Assembly: GCA_030035585.1 (NCBI GenBank)
Contig: CM057481.1
Location: 55,933,128 to 55,997,127 of the forward strand
Direction of reading: 5' to 3'
DNA from: Dugong dugon
Taxonomy: Eukaryota; Chordata; Mammalia; Sirenia; Dugongidae
Length of the DNA: 64,000 bases
In this document: positions 43,046 through 54,128 of the stretch, piece by piece
Layout: each line of letters begins with the position of its first letter
How positions within the stretch are numbered: the stretch's first letter is position 1
Made by a program: the position numbers and the translations under genes
The notes under the pieces: model-generated
Seen by the model: the letters and a program-made list of their open reading frames with translations, nothing else
Database searches by the model: none
Told to the model about the DNA's origin: nothing

Positions 43046-43285
43046 TTGGATAAAGACCTGAGGATAACCAGGGTCAAAGTGTCCCAGGTGGGGGGCACAG
43101 GAGGTGCAAAGGCCATGAGAGAGGAGGGAAAAGAGACCTAGGTGGTCAGTCCAGAGAGGCAGTGGAGGTAATACTGCACACGCCACCCCAGATGACAGGG
43201 TAGGTAGTATTGGGCCTCATAGGCCATTATGAAGACTTCAGCTTTTACCCCATGTGAGATGTAAGATATCGAAGGACCTTGAACA

Positions 43286-43488
43286 GGAGTCCTAGTGGGG
43301 CAACGGGTAAGTGCTTGGCTGCTAACCGAAAGGTTGGCGGTTCAAACCCACCCAGTGGCTCCATGGGAGGAAAGACCTAGCAATCTGCTCCCGTAAAGAT
43401 GACAGCCTAGGAAACTCTACGGGGCAATTCTGCTCTGTAACATGGGATCACTGTAAGTCAGAATCAACTCAACGTCACCCAACAACGA
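43286..43488 (+). mobile_element. AfroSINE with AAC tail
   Basis: GGAGTCCTAGTGGGGCAACG, GTTCAAACCCACCCAGTGG, GAATCAACTCAACGTCACCC and AACAACGA. Confidence 0.92.
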
Positions 43489-43669
43489 GCAGGGGAATGA
43501 TGTTATCTGACTTATATTTTCAAAAAAATTAGACCTGTTGGTGTGTTGATAGGTAGGAGGAAGGAGCAGAGGCAGCAATAGCAGCTGGGAGGCTATTGGA
43601 ATGATCTGGGCAAGAAATGATGGTGGCTTGGAAGAGGATAGTAGCAGTGTAGGTGGTAAGAACTGATTA

Positions 43670-43904
43670 CCACAACCAAAAAACCAAACCAAATCAGAAA
43701 CCAAACCCTTTGCTGTCAAGTCGATTCCAACCCATGGTGATCCCGTGTGTTACAGAGTTGAACTGTCCCATAAGGTTTTCTTGGCTGTAATCTTTATGGA
43801 AGCAGATTGCCAGGCCTTTCTTCCATGGTGCCACTGGGTGAGTTCAAACTGCCAACCTTTAGTTTAGTAGCTGAGTGCAAACTTGTTTGTGCCAAGCTGG
43901 CACC
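43670..43904 (-). mobile_element. AfroSINE with 13-bp target duplication
   Basis: AACCCTTTGCTGTCAAGTCG (tail) to CCAACCTTTAGTTTAGTAGC (head side). TAAGAACTGATTA flanks it at 43657-43669 and 43905-43917. Confidence 0.93.
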
Positions 43905-44444
43905 TAAGAACTGATTAGATACTGAAAATGTCGTGAAAATAAAGCCATCACAATTGTGCTGAGAGATTGCATGTAGACTGTAAGAGAAAGGAGGTATCAA
44001 GGATGATCCCATTGTCTCTATCTTGTACACCAGAAGGATGGGGTTGCTGTGGCTGAGATGGAGAACTATATGGGAGGAAAGGGTGGATGTGGAAATTAGG
44101 AGTTTGATTTGGGATATATTGAGTTGAAATGCCTATTAGCCACCCAAATGGAGATGTCAGGAAGGCACTTGGATATATGGTGGTGAGGATCAGGTAGAAG
44201 GATGAGCAAGAAGATGATGATGATAGTAATAGCAAGTAGCATTCTCTGCCTATCAATGTGGGTTATATGGACACAATAAATACTATTCTTTTTCAAGTCT
44301 TAATTTAGAACCAATTGATAAATTAACATGAGAGTTGTACAGATGGAGAATTGAAATTTGAGCTTTATTGTTGATATTAGCAAGATTAGAAAATGTAGCT
44401 TTGGCTCTATCGCAAAGTGAACTTGCTCATACTTTACTCTTTTT

Positions 44445-44715
44445 TTTTAAATTTATTTTTTTGTTGTTGAAAATATACATAGCAAAACATACACCAATTC
44501 AACAGTTTCTACATGTACCAGTTAGTGACACTGAGTCCATTCTTTGAGTTGGGCAACCATTCTCACCCTCCTTTTCTGAGTTGTTCCTCCCTCATTAACA
44601 ATAAATTCACTGTCCCCTAAGGTTCCTATCTAATCTTTTGAGTTGCTGTGATCAGTTTGATCCCATATAGACAGTTAATAAAAGAGCATGTAATGCTCAA
44701 GGCAGGCATTTTTTT
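44445..44715 (-). mobile_element. afrotherian L1 3' UTR
   Basis: GAAAATATACATAGCAAAAC, CAACAGTTTCTACATGTACC, GCAACCATTCTCACCCTCC, CCCCTAAGGTTCCTATCTAA and ATGCTCAAGGCAGGCATT. Confidence 0.85.
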
Positions 44716-44744
44716 TTTTTTTTTATACTCTACTCCAATATTCC

Positions 44745-45260
44745 TTGTAGTATTTTTCGCAATAGTGTAAAGGTGAAAACAACCCAAGTGTCCATCAATA
44801 GATGAATGAATAAACAAAATGTAGTATATCCATACTATGGAATATTGTTCAGCCATAAAGAGAAACATTCTGATATATGCTACCACACAGATGAACCTTG
44901 AGAACATGCTGAGTGTAATAAGCAATACACAAAAGAACAAATATTGTATGATCTCACTTACGTAAAATATCTAGTACAAGGAAATGTATATTTAAAAAAA
45001 AAAAAAAAACAACCCGTTGCCGTCGAGTCAATTCCAACTCATAGTGACCCTAAGTTTATTAGCAGTTACCAGGGGCAAGTGGGAGGGGGAAATGAGGAGT
45101 TATTGATTAAAGGATAGTGAGTTTCTGTTAAGGGTGATGGAGAAAAAAATTAGAAATGGGTAGTGGTGATGGTTGCACACCATGGTGATATGAATTAATG
45201 TCACTGAATTGTACACATAAAAATGGTTGAAACGGCAAATGTTTTGTTTTTTATATACTT
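44745..45260 (+). mobile_element. old L1 3' end, interrupted
   Basis: AACAACCCAAGTGTCCATCA, CATACTATGGAATATTGTTC, GTATGATCTCACTTACG, then after a short SINE insert CAGTTACCAGGGGCAAGTGG, GTGGTGATGGTTGCACACC and GAATTGTACACATAAAAATG. Confidence 0.92.
45009..45053 (-). mobile_element. AfroSINE tail fragment inside L1
   Basis: AACCCGTTGCCGTCGAGTCA and CCAACTCATAGTGACCCTAA, preceded by a run of A on the plus strand. Only about 45 bp of SINE 3' end was inserted. Confidence 0.88.
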
Positions 45261-45264
45261 TAAA

Positions 45265-45312
45265 GTTTTATATATATATATATATATATACACATATATA
45301 TATAAAATTTAT
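45265..45312. repeat. (TA)n microsatellite
   Basis: About 22 bp of pure TA, a CACA interruption, then more TA. Confidence 0.93.
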
Positions 45313-45315
45313 ATA

Positions 45316-45420
45316 GAAAGGTGAAAGATCTAGAATAGCTAAAACAATTTTGAAAAATAAGAATAAAGTGGGTAGAATCACTCTACCCAATATTAAGGAT
45401 AACTATGTAGCTATAGTTAT
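45316..45420 (+). mobile_element. L1 ORF2 fragment
   Basis: GATCTAGAATAGCTAAAACA, TTGAAAAATAAGAATAAAGT and GAATCACTCTACCCAATATT match the ORF2 segment upstream of the RT C-terminus. Confidence 0.75.
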
Positions 45421-45429
45421 TTTTTTTTC

Positions 45430-45660
45430 TTTTTTTAATTGTACTTTAGGTGAAGGTTTACAGAACAAATAATTTCTCATGAAATAGTCAGTACACATAT
45501 TGTTTTATGACATTGGTTAACAACCTCACGACATGTCAACCCTCTCCCTTCTCGACCCTTTTATTTTTTTGATGAAAATATACATAGCCAAAGATACACA
45601 ATTTCAAAAATTTCTACGTGTACAGTTCAGTGACATTGATTACATTCTTCCAGTTGTGCT
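45430..45660 (-). mobile_element. afrotherian L1 3' end, two-part unit
   Basis: TTGTACTTTAGGTGAAGGTT, ACATTGGTTAACAACCTCAC, then GATGAAAATATACATAGCCA and TTCAGTGACATTGATTAC. Same two-part order as 13955-14225. Confidence 0.88.
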
Positions 45661-46545
45661 GCTGTTCTCACCTTAGATGTAGGTTTACAGAACAAGATAG
45701 TTTCTCATTAAACAGTTAGTGCACATGATGCCCTATGACAATGGTTAACAACCCCACTACATGTCAACACTGTCCTTACTCAACCTTGGGTTCCCTATTA
45801 CCAGCTTTCCTGTCCCCTTCTGCCTTCTAGTCCTTGTCCCTGGGCTGCTGTGCCTCATTAGTCCTGTTTTGTTTTATGGGGCTGTCCAATCCCCAGCTGA
45901 ACGGTGAACCTCAGAAGTGACTTCACCACTGAACTAAAAGGGTGTCTGGGGGCTGTACTCTCGGGGTTTCTCCAGTCTCTTTCAAGGTAGGCATTTTTTA
46001 AGCTTAACTGTTGTTTGGTTTTAAGAAGACGGAATATTTTTGGTTTAAGGTTTAAAGATCATCTCAGGGCAGTAGTTTCAGGGGTTCATCTACCTTCCAT
46101 GGCTCCAGAAATTCTAGAGTCTATGAAAATTTTAAATTCTGTTCTGCATTTTCCCTCTTTTGATCAGGATTCTTCTGTAGAGTCTTTGATCAAAATGTTA
46201 GTAATGGTAGTTGGGCACCATCCAGTTCTTCTGGTCTCATGGCAAAGGAGGCAGTTGTTCATGGAGGCAATTAGCCATGCATTCCATATCCTTCTCCTAT
46301 TCTTGACTCTCCTTCTTCCTCTGTTGCTCCAGGTGAACAGAGACCAATTGTTGGGCCTTGGATGGCTGCTTGCAAGCTTTTAAGACCCCAGGCACTAGGT
46401 AACAAACTGGGAGGTAGAACAGAAGCACTAAACACATTATTAAGCCAGTTAACTGGGACGTCCCGTGAAACCATGACCCTAAACCTCCAAACTACGGAAC
46501 AAAGTCCCATGAGGTGTTTGGTTGTACATAAGCAGCCTCAGGAGC
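45661..46545 (-). mobile_element. afrotherian L1 3' UTR, long
   Basis: TTACAGAACAAGATAGTTTC, CAACCTTGGGTTCCCTATTA, CAGCTTTCCTGTCCCCTTC, GGCTGTCCAATCCCCAGC, GGATGGCTGCTTGCAAGC and TTTTAAGACCCCAGGCAC. These words are shared with 52051-52384 and, in sense, with 28891-29620. Confidence 0.88.
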
Positions 46546-46848
46546 TATTCTTTTTTTTTATTTTGTCTGTGTTGTAAATATATATATTAAGACAGCTTTT
46601 GCCAATTCATCTTTTTACAGGTGTGCAACTTATTGACAACAATTACAATAATCGGCTGTGCAACCCTACCCTTAATCCATGTGATTTTTCCATCACCATT
46701 AACCCCTCTTTTCCCCTTCCCTCCCACCCTAGTAACCACTAATAAACTTTGGTCTCTATTCATTTGTCTTGTCCTGTCTTTTTTGTAAAAGTGAGGTCAT
46801 ACCATATTTGTCCTTTAGTGATTGGCTAATTTCACTCAGCATAATGTC

Positions 46849-48273
46849 ATAATACCAATTAAGATGTTTCAGCTAACGGAAGCAGCGCTCAGGGTGCTCA
46901 CTCATCTGTGCTAAAAAGTTTGGAAGACAGCTGCCTTGCCAACTGACTGGAAGAGATCCATATTTGTGCCCATTCCAAAGAAAGGTGATCCAACAGAGTG
47001 TGGAAATTATTGAACAATATCATTTATATCACACACAAGTGAAGTTTTGTGGAAGATCATTCAAAAGCAGTTGCAGCAGTACATTGACAGGGAATTGCCA
47101 GAAATTCAAGTCACATTCAGACATCATCATTGCTGATGTCAGGGATCATGACTGAAAGCAGAGAATACCAGAAAGATGTTTACCTGTGTTTCATTGACTG
47201 TGCAAAGGCATTCGACTGTGTGGATCATAACAAATTATGGATAACATTGCAAAGAGTGGGCATTCCAGAACACTTCATTGTGCTGATGAGGAACCTGTAC
47301 TTAGACTAAGAAGCAGTCATTCCAGCAGAACAAGGGGACACTGTGTAGTTTAAAGTTAAGAAAGGTGTGTGTCAGGGTTGTATCCTTTCACCATACTTAT
47401 TCAGTCTGTAAACTGAGCAAATAATCTGAGAAGCTGAACTATATGAAGAACATGGCATCAGGATTGGAGGAAGAATCATTAACAGGCAGCCTGCAATATG
47501 CAGATGACACAACCTTGCTTGCTGAAAGTGAAGAGGACTTGAAGGACTTACTGATGAAGATCAAAGACTACAGCCTTCAGTACGAATTACACCTCAACAT
47601 AAAGAAAACAAAAATCCTCCAGACTGGACCGATAAGCAACATTATGATAATGGAGAAAAGATTGATGTCAAGGATTTCATTTTCCTTGGGTCCACCATCA
47701 ACACCCATGGAAGCAGCAGTCAATAAATCAAACAACGCATTGCGTTAGGCAAATTCGCTGCAAAAGATCTCTTCAAAGTGTTAAAAAGCAAAGATGTCAC
47801 TTTAAGGACTTAGATGTACCTGACCCAAGCCCAGGTATTTTCAGTCGCCTCATATGCATGTGAAAGCTGGACAATGAAGAAGGCAGACTGAAGAAGAATT
47901 GATGCCTTTAAATTATGGTGTTGGTGAAGAATATTGATTATACCATGGACTGCCAGAAGAACCAACACATCTGTCTTGGAAGAAGCACAGCCAGAATGCT
48001 CATTAGAAGCAAGGATGGTGAGGACTTCAGCTCACATACTTTGGACACGTTATCAAGAGGGTCTAGTCCCTGGAGAAGGACATCATGCTTGGTAAAGTAG
48101 AGGGTCAGTGGAAAAAGAGGAAGACTCAATGAGAGGGATTGACACAGTGGTTGCAATAATGGGCTCAAACATAGCAATGATTATGAGGATGGCACAGGAC
48201 CAGACAGTGTTTCATTTTGTTGTCCATAGGTTTGCCATGAGTTGGAACTGACTCAACAGCACCTAGCAGCAAC
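46849..48273 (+). mobile_element. RTE LINE, 5'-truncated, in sense orientation
   Basis: Starts in the RT N-terminal region. Frames include motif A FIDCAKAFDCVDHNKLW (about 47188-47238) and motif C SLQYADDTTLLAESEEDL (about 47485-47540), followed by LKDLLMKIKDYSLQYELHLN. In-frame stops and frameshifts are frequent. The tail reads GACTCAACAGCACCTAGCAG. AATGTC flanks it at 46843-46848 and 48274-48279, inside a continuous L1 word. Confidence 0.93.
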
Positions 48274-48532
48274 AATGTCTTCAAGCTCCATCCATACTGT
48301 AGCATCTATCAATACTTCATTTCTCCTACCGGCTGAGTAGTATTCCATTGTATGTTTGTACCATATTTTGTTTATCCATTCATCTGTTAATGGGCATTTA
48401 GGTTGTTTCCACCTTTTCCTCTTGTGAATAGTGCTACAGTGAACATTGGTGTACAAGTCTGTTTGAGTCTCTGCTTTTAGATCTTTTGTATATATACCTT
48501 GGAGTAGAATTGCTAGGTCATATGGTAGTTCT

Positions 48533-48676
48533 GAAGCCCTGGTGATGTAGTGGTTAAGAGCTTGGCTGCTAACCAAAAGGTCTGCAGTTTGAATCCAGCA
48601 GCTGCTCTTTGGAAACAGTTCTACTCTGTCCGATAGGGTGGCTATGAGTCAGAATCGACTCAACGGCAATGGGTGT
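48533..48676 (+). mobile_element. AfroSINE, short type, in L1
   Basis: GAAGCCCTGGTGATGTAGTG to GAATCGACTCAACGGCAATG. Flanks TGGTAGTTCT and TGATAGTTCT form a 10-bp near-duplication. An internal piece before GGAAACAGTTCTACTC is missing. Confidence 0.93.
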
Positions 48677-49451
48677 GATAGTTCTATTTTTAGTTTTTTG
48701 AGGAACTGTCACACTATTTTCCACAATGGCTGTACTGTTTTGCATTCCCACCAGCAGTGGATAAGGGTTCCAGTTTCCCCACATTCTTCCCAACATTTTT
48801 TTTTTTTTTTTTTTAACATTAGCCATCCTAGTGGGAGAGAAATGGTATCTCATGTGGGTTTTGATTTTCATTTCTTTGATGGCTAATGATACTGAGCATC
48901 TTTTCATGTGTTTGGTGGTCATTTGAGTGTCCTGTTTGATGAAATGTATGTTCAAGTCCTTTGCCCATTTTATGATTGAGTTATTTGTCTTTTTGTTGTT
49001 AAATTGTCAAAGTTTAATGTATATTTTGGTTATTAGATTCTAGTCGCATATATAATTTCCGAAGATATTCTCCCAGTCGGTAACTTGTCTTTTCATTTTT
49101 TGGGCAAGATCTTTTGATGAACAAAAGTTTTTAATTTTTCTGAGGTCCATTTATTTATTTTGGCTTTTGCTGTTTGTTCTTTTGTTATTATATTAGATAA
49201 TCCATTGTTGAAAGCTAGTCCCATCAGCATTCCCCTTGCTTGTTCATCTAAGAATATTATGGTTTTAGTTTTCCCATTTAGTTCGTTAATCCACTTAGAA
49301 TTTGTTTTCATGTATGGTGTAAGGCATGTGGAAATCCAATTTTCCCAGCACAATTTATGGACTTAGCACCCTTGTCAAAAATTAGTTGACTATAGATGTG
49401 TGGGCTTATTTCTGGGCCCTCGATTGGTCTGTGTGTCTATTGTTATACCAG

Positions 49452-49609
49452 ATGTTATTGTGTGCCATCAAGTTGATTCTGACTCATAGCGACCGTATAG
49501 GACAGAGTAGAACTGCCCCATAGGGTTTCCAAGGAGCAGCTGGTGGATTTGAACTGCCGACCTTTTGGTTAGCAGTCTGAGCTCTTAACTACTTTGCCAC
49601 TAGGACTCC
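49452..49609 (-). mobile_element. AfroSINE in L1
   Basis: GTGTGCCATCAAGTTGATTC (tail) to CTTTGCCACTAGGACTCC (head). Flanks TGTTATACCAG and TGTTACACCAG, 11 bp with one mismatch. Confidence 0.93.
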
Positions 49610-50182
49610 TGTTACACCAGTACCAGGCTGTTTCGATTACTGTGGCTAGGTAGTATGTTTTAAAATCAGGAACTGTGAGTCCTCCTACTTTGTTCTTCTC
49701 TTTCAACATTGTTTCTGCTATTCAAGGCTTCTTGCCATTCCATGTAAAGTTGAGGATTGGTTTTTCTATTTCTGTAAAGAAGGCTGTCAGAATTTTGATC
49801 AGGGTTGCGTTGAATCTGGAGATCACTTTGGGTAGTATTGACGTCTTAACGATATTAAGTTTTCCAGTCCATGAACATGGAACATTTTTCCATTTATTTA
49901 AGTATTCTTTAATCTCTTTCAGCAGTGTTTTATAGTTTTCATTGGATAAGTCCTTCATGTCCCTGGTTAGATTTATTACTAAGTATTTTATTATCTTAGA
50001 TGCTATTGTAAGTTGAATTGTTTCCCTAAGTTTCCTTTCAGATTTCTCATTGCTGGTATATAGAAACCCACCTGATTTTTGTTTGTTGACCTTGTACCCT
50101 GCAACTTTGCTAAATTTCTTTATTAGATCTGGAAGATTTCTTATGGATTCTGAGATTTTCTTTATACAGGGTCATGTCATCC

Positions 50183-50394
50183 AGGCATACTTTACTCTTG
50201 AATCAGATGGACTTATCTCCTTGGTATGGCCGAGGAGGACATTCTCAGGCTGCCCACAGCAGTTTAAGGTCCCTTACCACATGGAACAGAGTAGACCAGA
50301 ATGTTAACCTCTGCCCAGGAAGGCAGATCCTGAAGAAGAACCTACCTCAGTCTGCATCTCAAATGCCCCGTCCCTTCTCCTTAAAATCACTAAT
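50183..50394. other. short unassigned stretch between L1s
   Basis: GACTTATCTCCTTGGTATGG and neighbours are not recognised as L1; it may be L1-associated or older DNA. Confidence 0.35.
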
Positions 50395-51415
50395 CTGTAT
50401 TAACAGACAGTAATTCACAAATGGATACATAGGTAGATAGATAATGCCAAGAGGTGTTGGATGGTATAAGGGAACACACTCACCTGCAGATATAGGTTTG
50501 GTGGTGAATATTTCTACATACATAACTGTAGGGGCTGCTTATATATTAATAAAGACAATAGACAACACAAGGGCCATAGTCAGGGCAACTTCTTAGTCAT
50601 AACCAAATACTCAATGGCATGAAGTTCCTAGGCTCGAAGGCAAAGGACCATAGATGCGGGGGCCGTCTATGTCAGTTGGTACAACATAGTTCATAAGGGC
50701 AAAGTTCTGCATCCTACTTTGGTGAGTAACATCTGGGGTCTTAAAAGCTTATGAGCAGCTGTCTAAGATACAACTATTGTTCTCTTACTGTGTGGAAAAA
50801 AGGAGAATTAGGTAAACCAATGACTCAAGGGAGCAATTACTCTAAAGGACTAATGGACCATATGAACCACAGCCTACACGACCCCAAGACCAGAAGAACT
50901 AGGTGCTGCCTGGCTACCACTACCAACTGCTCTGCCTGGAATCACAACAGAGGGTCCCAGACAGAGTGGGAGAAAAATTGCAGAACACAAAATTAAATTC
51001 ACAAAGAAGACCAGACTTGTCTGACATAGACTGGAGGAACCCTTGAGACTATGGCCCTAAGACACCCTTCTGACCTGGAACTGAAGCCATTCCCAGAGAC
51101 ACCCTTTAGCCAAACCATAGACAGGCCCATAAACAATAACACCCAAGAGGAAATGTGCCGCTTTGAACAATCAGTTATACAAGATCAAAAGGGCAGCATT
51201 TGCCCAAAAGCAAAGATGAGAAGTTGGGAAAGGGTAGCAATTCAGGACAAAAGGAAATGGAGAAACTCGGTTGGAAATGGGGCGGGGGGAGTGCTGGCAC
51301 ATTGTGGGGAATGAAACCAGTGTCATGGAACACTTAACGTACAAACTATCGAATGGGAGGCTAATTTACTCTGTAAACTTTCATCTCACGTGCAATAAAA
51401 AAACTTTAAAAAAAA
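50395..51415 (+). mobile_element. afrotherian L1 3' UTR with poly(A)
   Basis: TCTGCATCCTACTTTGGTGA, GGGGTCTTAAAAGCTTATG, CACAACAGAGGGTCCCAGAC, and a 3' end CAATAAAAAAACTTT plus A run. AAAATCACTAAT (50383) and AAAATCATTAAT (51416) look like its target duplication. About 1 kb of 3' UTR, no ORF2. Confidence 0.9.
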
Positions 51416-51561
51416 AAAATCATTAATCATCCAATCCCACACATCATTCCTCCTACCCTAGAGAGGGGTTCCTGGGGGGTAGGGAGAGAAGAGAGGGCAA
51501 GTGTTAACTCTCGGTAATGGAGCATGAGGAGTCCGGAATACTTGTTCCCGCCTGTCTAACT

Positions 51562-51735
51562 GAATATTAGATACTTTACATTAATTGCTTCATTTACTCT
51601 TCACATCTTTATCACCATTTTACGATGAAGCAACCGAAGCTTAAAGATGTCCATTTACCTGAGGTCATATAGGTTAAAGTGGTCAGGTATGCATTTAATC
51701 CGAGGCTCATGTTCTTCTTTTACGTTTTGTAAAGC
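51562..51735 (-). mobile_element. MIR SINE
   Basis: GATACTTTACATTAATTGC, CATCTTTATCACCATTTTAC, GAGGTCATATAGGTTAAAG are an antisense MIR. Confidence 0.75.
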
Positions 51736-52017
51736 AGTGGATGGAGAAATGGTGATCATTTTATTTTATTTTTTTTCACTATAGACATGAAATTTTTTTT
51801 TTAACTATAGACATGAAAGCATTTGTTATTGTTGATAGGAAGCTAAGCATATATGTCAGTTAAGGGAAACTTTTATTTAGGGTCACCAAAGAATTAAGGA
51901 AGATAGTTCTTCCAGGCGAATTAATTGCATGTCATTTAAATAAACAGAAAAGACTATCGCCTATTCATTCCTGTTGGACTTATTTTTAGGAAACTTTTTA
52001 ATTTTCATAATCAAGTA

Positions 52018-52440
52018 TCCACAGTTACACAGGTAGTGGCAGAGCTGACTTTTTTTTTTTTTTTTTAAACAGTTCCATTGCCTTTATTAGATTTGAGTTT
52101 TTCTTTAGAATTTTCTTTTTTATTGTACTTTAGATGAAGGTTTACAGAACAAATAGTTTCTCATTAAATAGTTTGCACACATATTGTTTTATGACAATGG
52201 TTAACAACCCCACGACATGTCAACACTGTCCTTTCTCAACCTTGGGTTCCCTATTACCAGCTTTCCTGTCCCCTCCTGCCTTCTAGTCTTTGTCCCTGGA
52301 CTGTTGTGCCCCATTAGTCTCGTTTGGTTTTATGGGGCTGTCTAATCGTTGGCTGAACGGTGAACCTCGGGAGTGACTTCATTACAGACCTAGGACTTTT
52401 GATTCCAAGGCCAGTATTCTTTGTTTTTTATCATACTTCC
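52018..52440 (-). mobile_element. MIR SINE split by an L1 tail
   Basis: 52018-52047 (CAGTTACACAGGTAGTGGCA) and 52385-52440 (GATTCCAAGGCCAGTATTC) are two sides of one antisense MIR. Confidence 0.6.
52051..52384 (-). mobile_element. afrotherian L1 3' UTR
   Basis: T run, then TATTGTACTTTAGATGAAGG, ACAATGGTTAACAACCCC, CCTTGGGTTCCCTATTACC and GCTGAACGGTGAACCTCG. Confidence 0.9.
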
Positions 52441-52727
52441 TTCCTTCAGCTCAAATAAAAGTCTTCCCTGAACTGTGCCATGAAGTCCAGCCTCTGTGCT
52501 TTGTTTGTGCCTGACAGTTTTCCAGTCCCGTTCAAAACTCCCTTCTTCCTGCAGAGCTCTTGGCAGAGCTCTTTGACTCTTCTGAGGTTCCTCCTGGGTT
52601 GATTTCTTTCCTTATTAAAAGCCTGTCCATGATGTTGACCTCCAGCCTGGGTCACCTTCAGTGTTCCTCCCTGCCAATAGTCATACACGTGCCAGTGTAT
52701 TTCTCCTTCTTCCTTCTTACATTCCTC

Positions 52728-52803
52728 AGGTTGTAAACTCACAGGTATAGGGGTCAGGATTTACAGCACATATTTCTGGGGGCACAATTCAATCCATAAC
52801 AGG
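52728..52803 (-). mobile_element. LTR-like fragment
   Basis: ACTCACAGGTATAGGGGTCA and GGCACAATTCAATCCATAAC match the end of the element at 58798-58915. Confidence 0.6.
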
Positions 52804-52877
52804 GGCCGTGGGCCAAGCAATGTGCGTAGCCCTGAGAAGCTAGAAAAGGAAAGAAATGGATTCTCTTCTAGCGTCTC

Positions 52878-53035
52878 CAGCCCTGCGGACACCTTGATTT
52901 TAGTCCAGCAAGACCCATTTTTGGACTTCTGACCTCTGGAACTAGAAGATAATAAATTTATGTTGTTTTAATCCACTAAGTTTGTGGCGATTTGTCGCTG
53001 CAACATCAGGAACAGTATAGTAAATGTTGAGAATT
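52878..53035 (+). mobile_element. ERVL-MaLR (MLT1-type) LTR end
   Basis: GACACCTTGATTTTAGTCCA, GGACTTCTGACCTCTGGAAC, TAAATTTATGTTGTTTTAAT and CACTAAGTTTGTGGCGATTT are the 3' part of an MLT1-type LTR. Confidence 0.8.
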
Positions 53036-53327
53036 GATCCATATCGTTGTTGTTGTTGTTATTATTGGAATGACTTACTTGAGCGTGATCACGACACTGC
53101 ACCCCTTGGGTTCTTTTTTGAGCCATGGACCCCTTTGCCAGGGTGATAAAGCCAATGGACCCTTCTCATAATAGTGTTTTCAGTTCATAAAGCAAAATCA
53201 GTAGGATTACATAGGAAACCAACTATACTGAAATGCACCTATCAAATGTTAAAAATAAGAAGTGTGCCATAAAGTAATATTTGCACTTCTTTATTAACAC
53301 GTTAAGTAGAGTCTGTAAACCAAACAA

Positions 53328-53376
53328 ACCAAAGCCATTGTCGTCGACTCGATTCCGATTCATAGCAACCCTGTAG
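53328..53376 (-). mobile_element. AfroSINE tail fragment
   Basis: AAAGCCATTGTCGTCGACTC and CCGATTCATAGCAACCCTG only; flanks GTAGAGTCTGTA and GTAGAATCTATA suggest an insertion of this very short copy with a target duplication. Confidence 0.85.
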
Positions 53377-53389
53377 TAGAATCTATACC

Positions 53390-53560
53390 AAAAAAAACCC
53401 AAACCTGTTGCCGTCAAGTGGATTCCGACTCATAGTGACCCTACAGGATGGAGTAGAACTGCCCCATATGGTTTCCAAGGAGCGCCTGGTGGATTCAAAC
53501 TGCCAACCTTTTGGTTACCAGCCGTAGCTCTTAACCAGTACGCCACCCAGGGTTTCCATC
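53390..53560 (-). mobile_element. AfroSINE, short type
   Basis: AACCTGTTGCCGTCAAGTGG (tail) to CAGTACGCCACCCAGGGTTT (head). Confidence 0.92.
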
Positions 53561-54128
53561 ATAGGCAGGTCAAATAACTACCATAATTTTGCAGTAGTGA
53601 TGAGCATAAGTGATGTTTCAACATATGTGCAGCAGTTGAAATGTGAGATGGAAATATCTTTAATTTCTTTTGGTGACTAAGTCACAGGTACTGCTAACAT
53701 TATAGTTTTTCATTGCCTATATTTACGATTGAAGGAAAGGCTAAATTTTGGTTAGAGGTTAGCGGAATAAGTATGTAACTTTTGTCTCCATGCAAGTTCA
53801 TGCCCCCCTCAAATTCTAGCCATGGACCCCTTGGTGCCCCAGGACCTTGTGGTCTGAATGCCTGGGAGAGGGAGGCACTGTGAAAAGACCACAATAAAAC
53901 ACGATGAAACCTCAAGATCTTAATACTTCTATTAAGAGTCAGCGTATATGTTTTATAAATCCTAGGGTGTTGAGATGAGGAAGTGTCTGATCCTGTTCAT
54001 TTGAGAAAGCCCAAAGGCACTCTTGTAAACCCAGCTGAGTTTGTTGGGGCCTTATGATTTGGAACATTATTTGTAAGGCTAAATTTCCTTGCTAGAGGAT
54101 CTAGCAAAATAAATGATCTTAGAGTAGG
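53561..54128. other. unassigned DNA
   Basis: No repeat or gene recognised. CCATGGACCCCTTGGTGCC near 53820 echoes CCATGGACCCCTTTGCC near 53124, so the two may belong to one old repeat. Confidence 0.4.

Larger units (their letters stand above)
42683..44250 (+). repeat. ancient 1-kb+ dispersed repeat with three SINEs inside
   Basis: TCATTCATTCTTTCAGCAAA, GGAGACAGACAGTGAACAAA, GATAAAGACCTGAGGATAAC, CAAGAAATGATGGTGGCTTG and GAGTTGAAATGCCTATTAG appear in the same order as at 57043-58310, which shows it is a repeat family. I cannot name the family. Confidence 0.7.
46555..50182 (-). mobile_element. L1 LINE 3' part, split by an RTE and two SINEs
   Basis: After removing inserts about 1.9 kb of antisense L1 remains: GGCTAATTTCACTCAGCATA, GAGTAGTATTCCATTGTATG, CCATTTTATGATTGAGTTA, GCACCCTTGTCAAAAATTAG and TTGACCTTGTACCCTGCAAC. 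ORF2 is broken by many stops. Confidence 0.93.
52441..53327. other. unassigned DNA with LTR pieces
   Basis: A 98-codon minus-strand frame (52446-52742) has no recognisable domain and overlaps the LTR-like piece at 52728-52803. 53040-53055 is a short GTT run. Confidence 0.4.

Noticed and set aside
46015-46383. 122-codon plus-strand frame
   Set aside because: Antisense of the L1 3' UTR; non-coding.
52446-52742. 98-codon minus-strand frame
   Set aside because: Overlaps an LTR-like piece, no recognisable domain.
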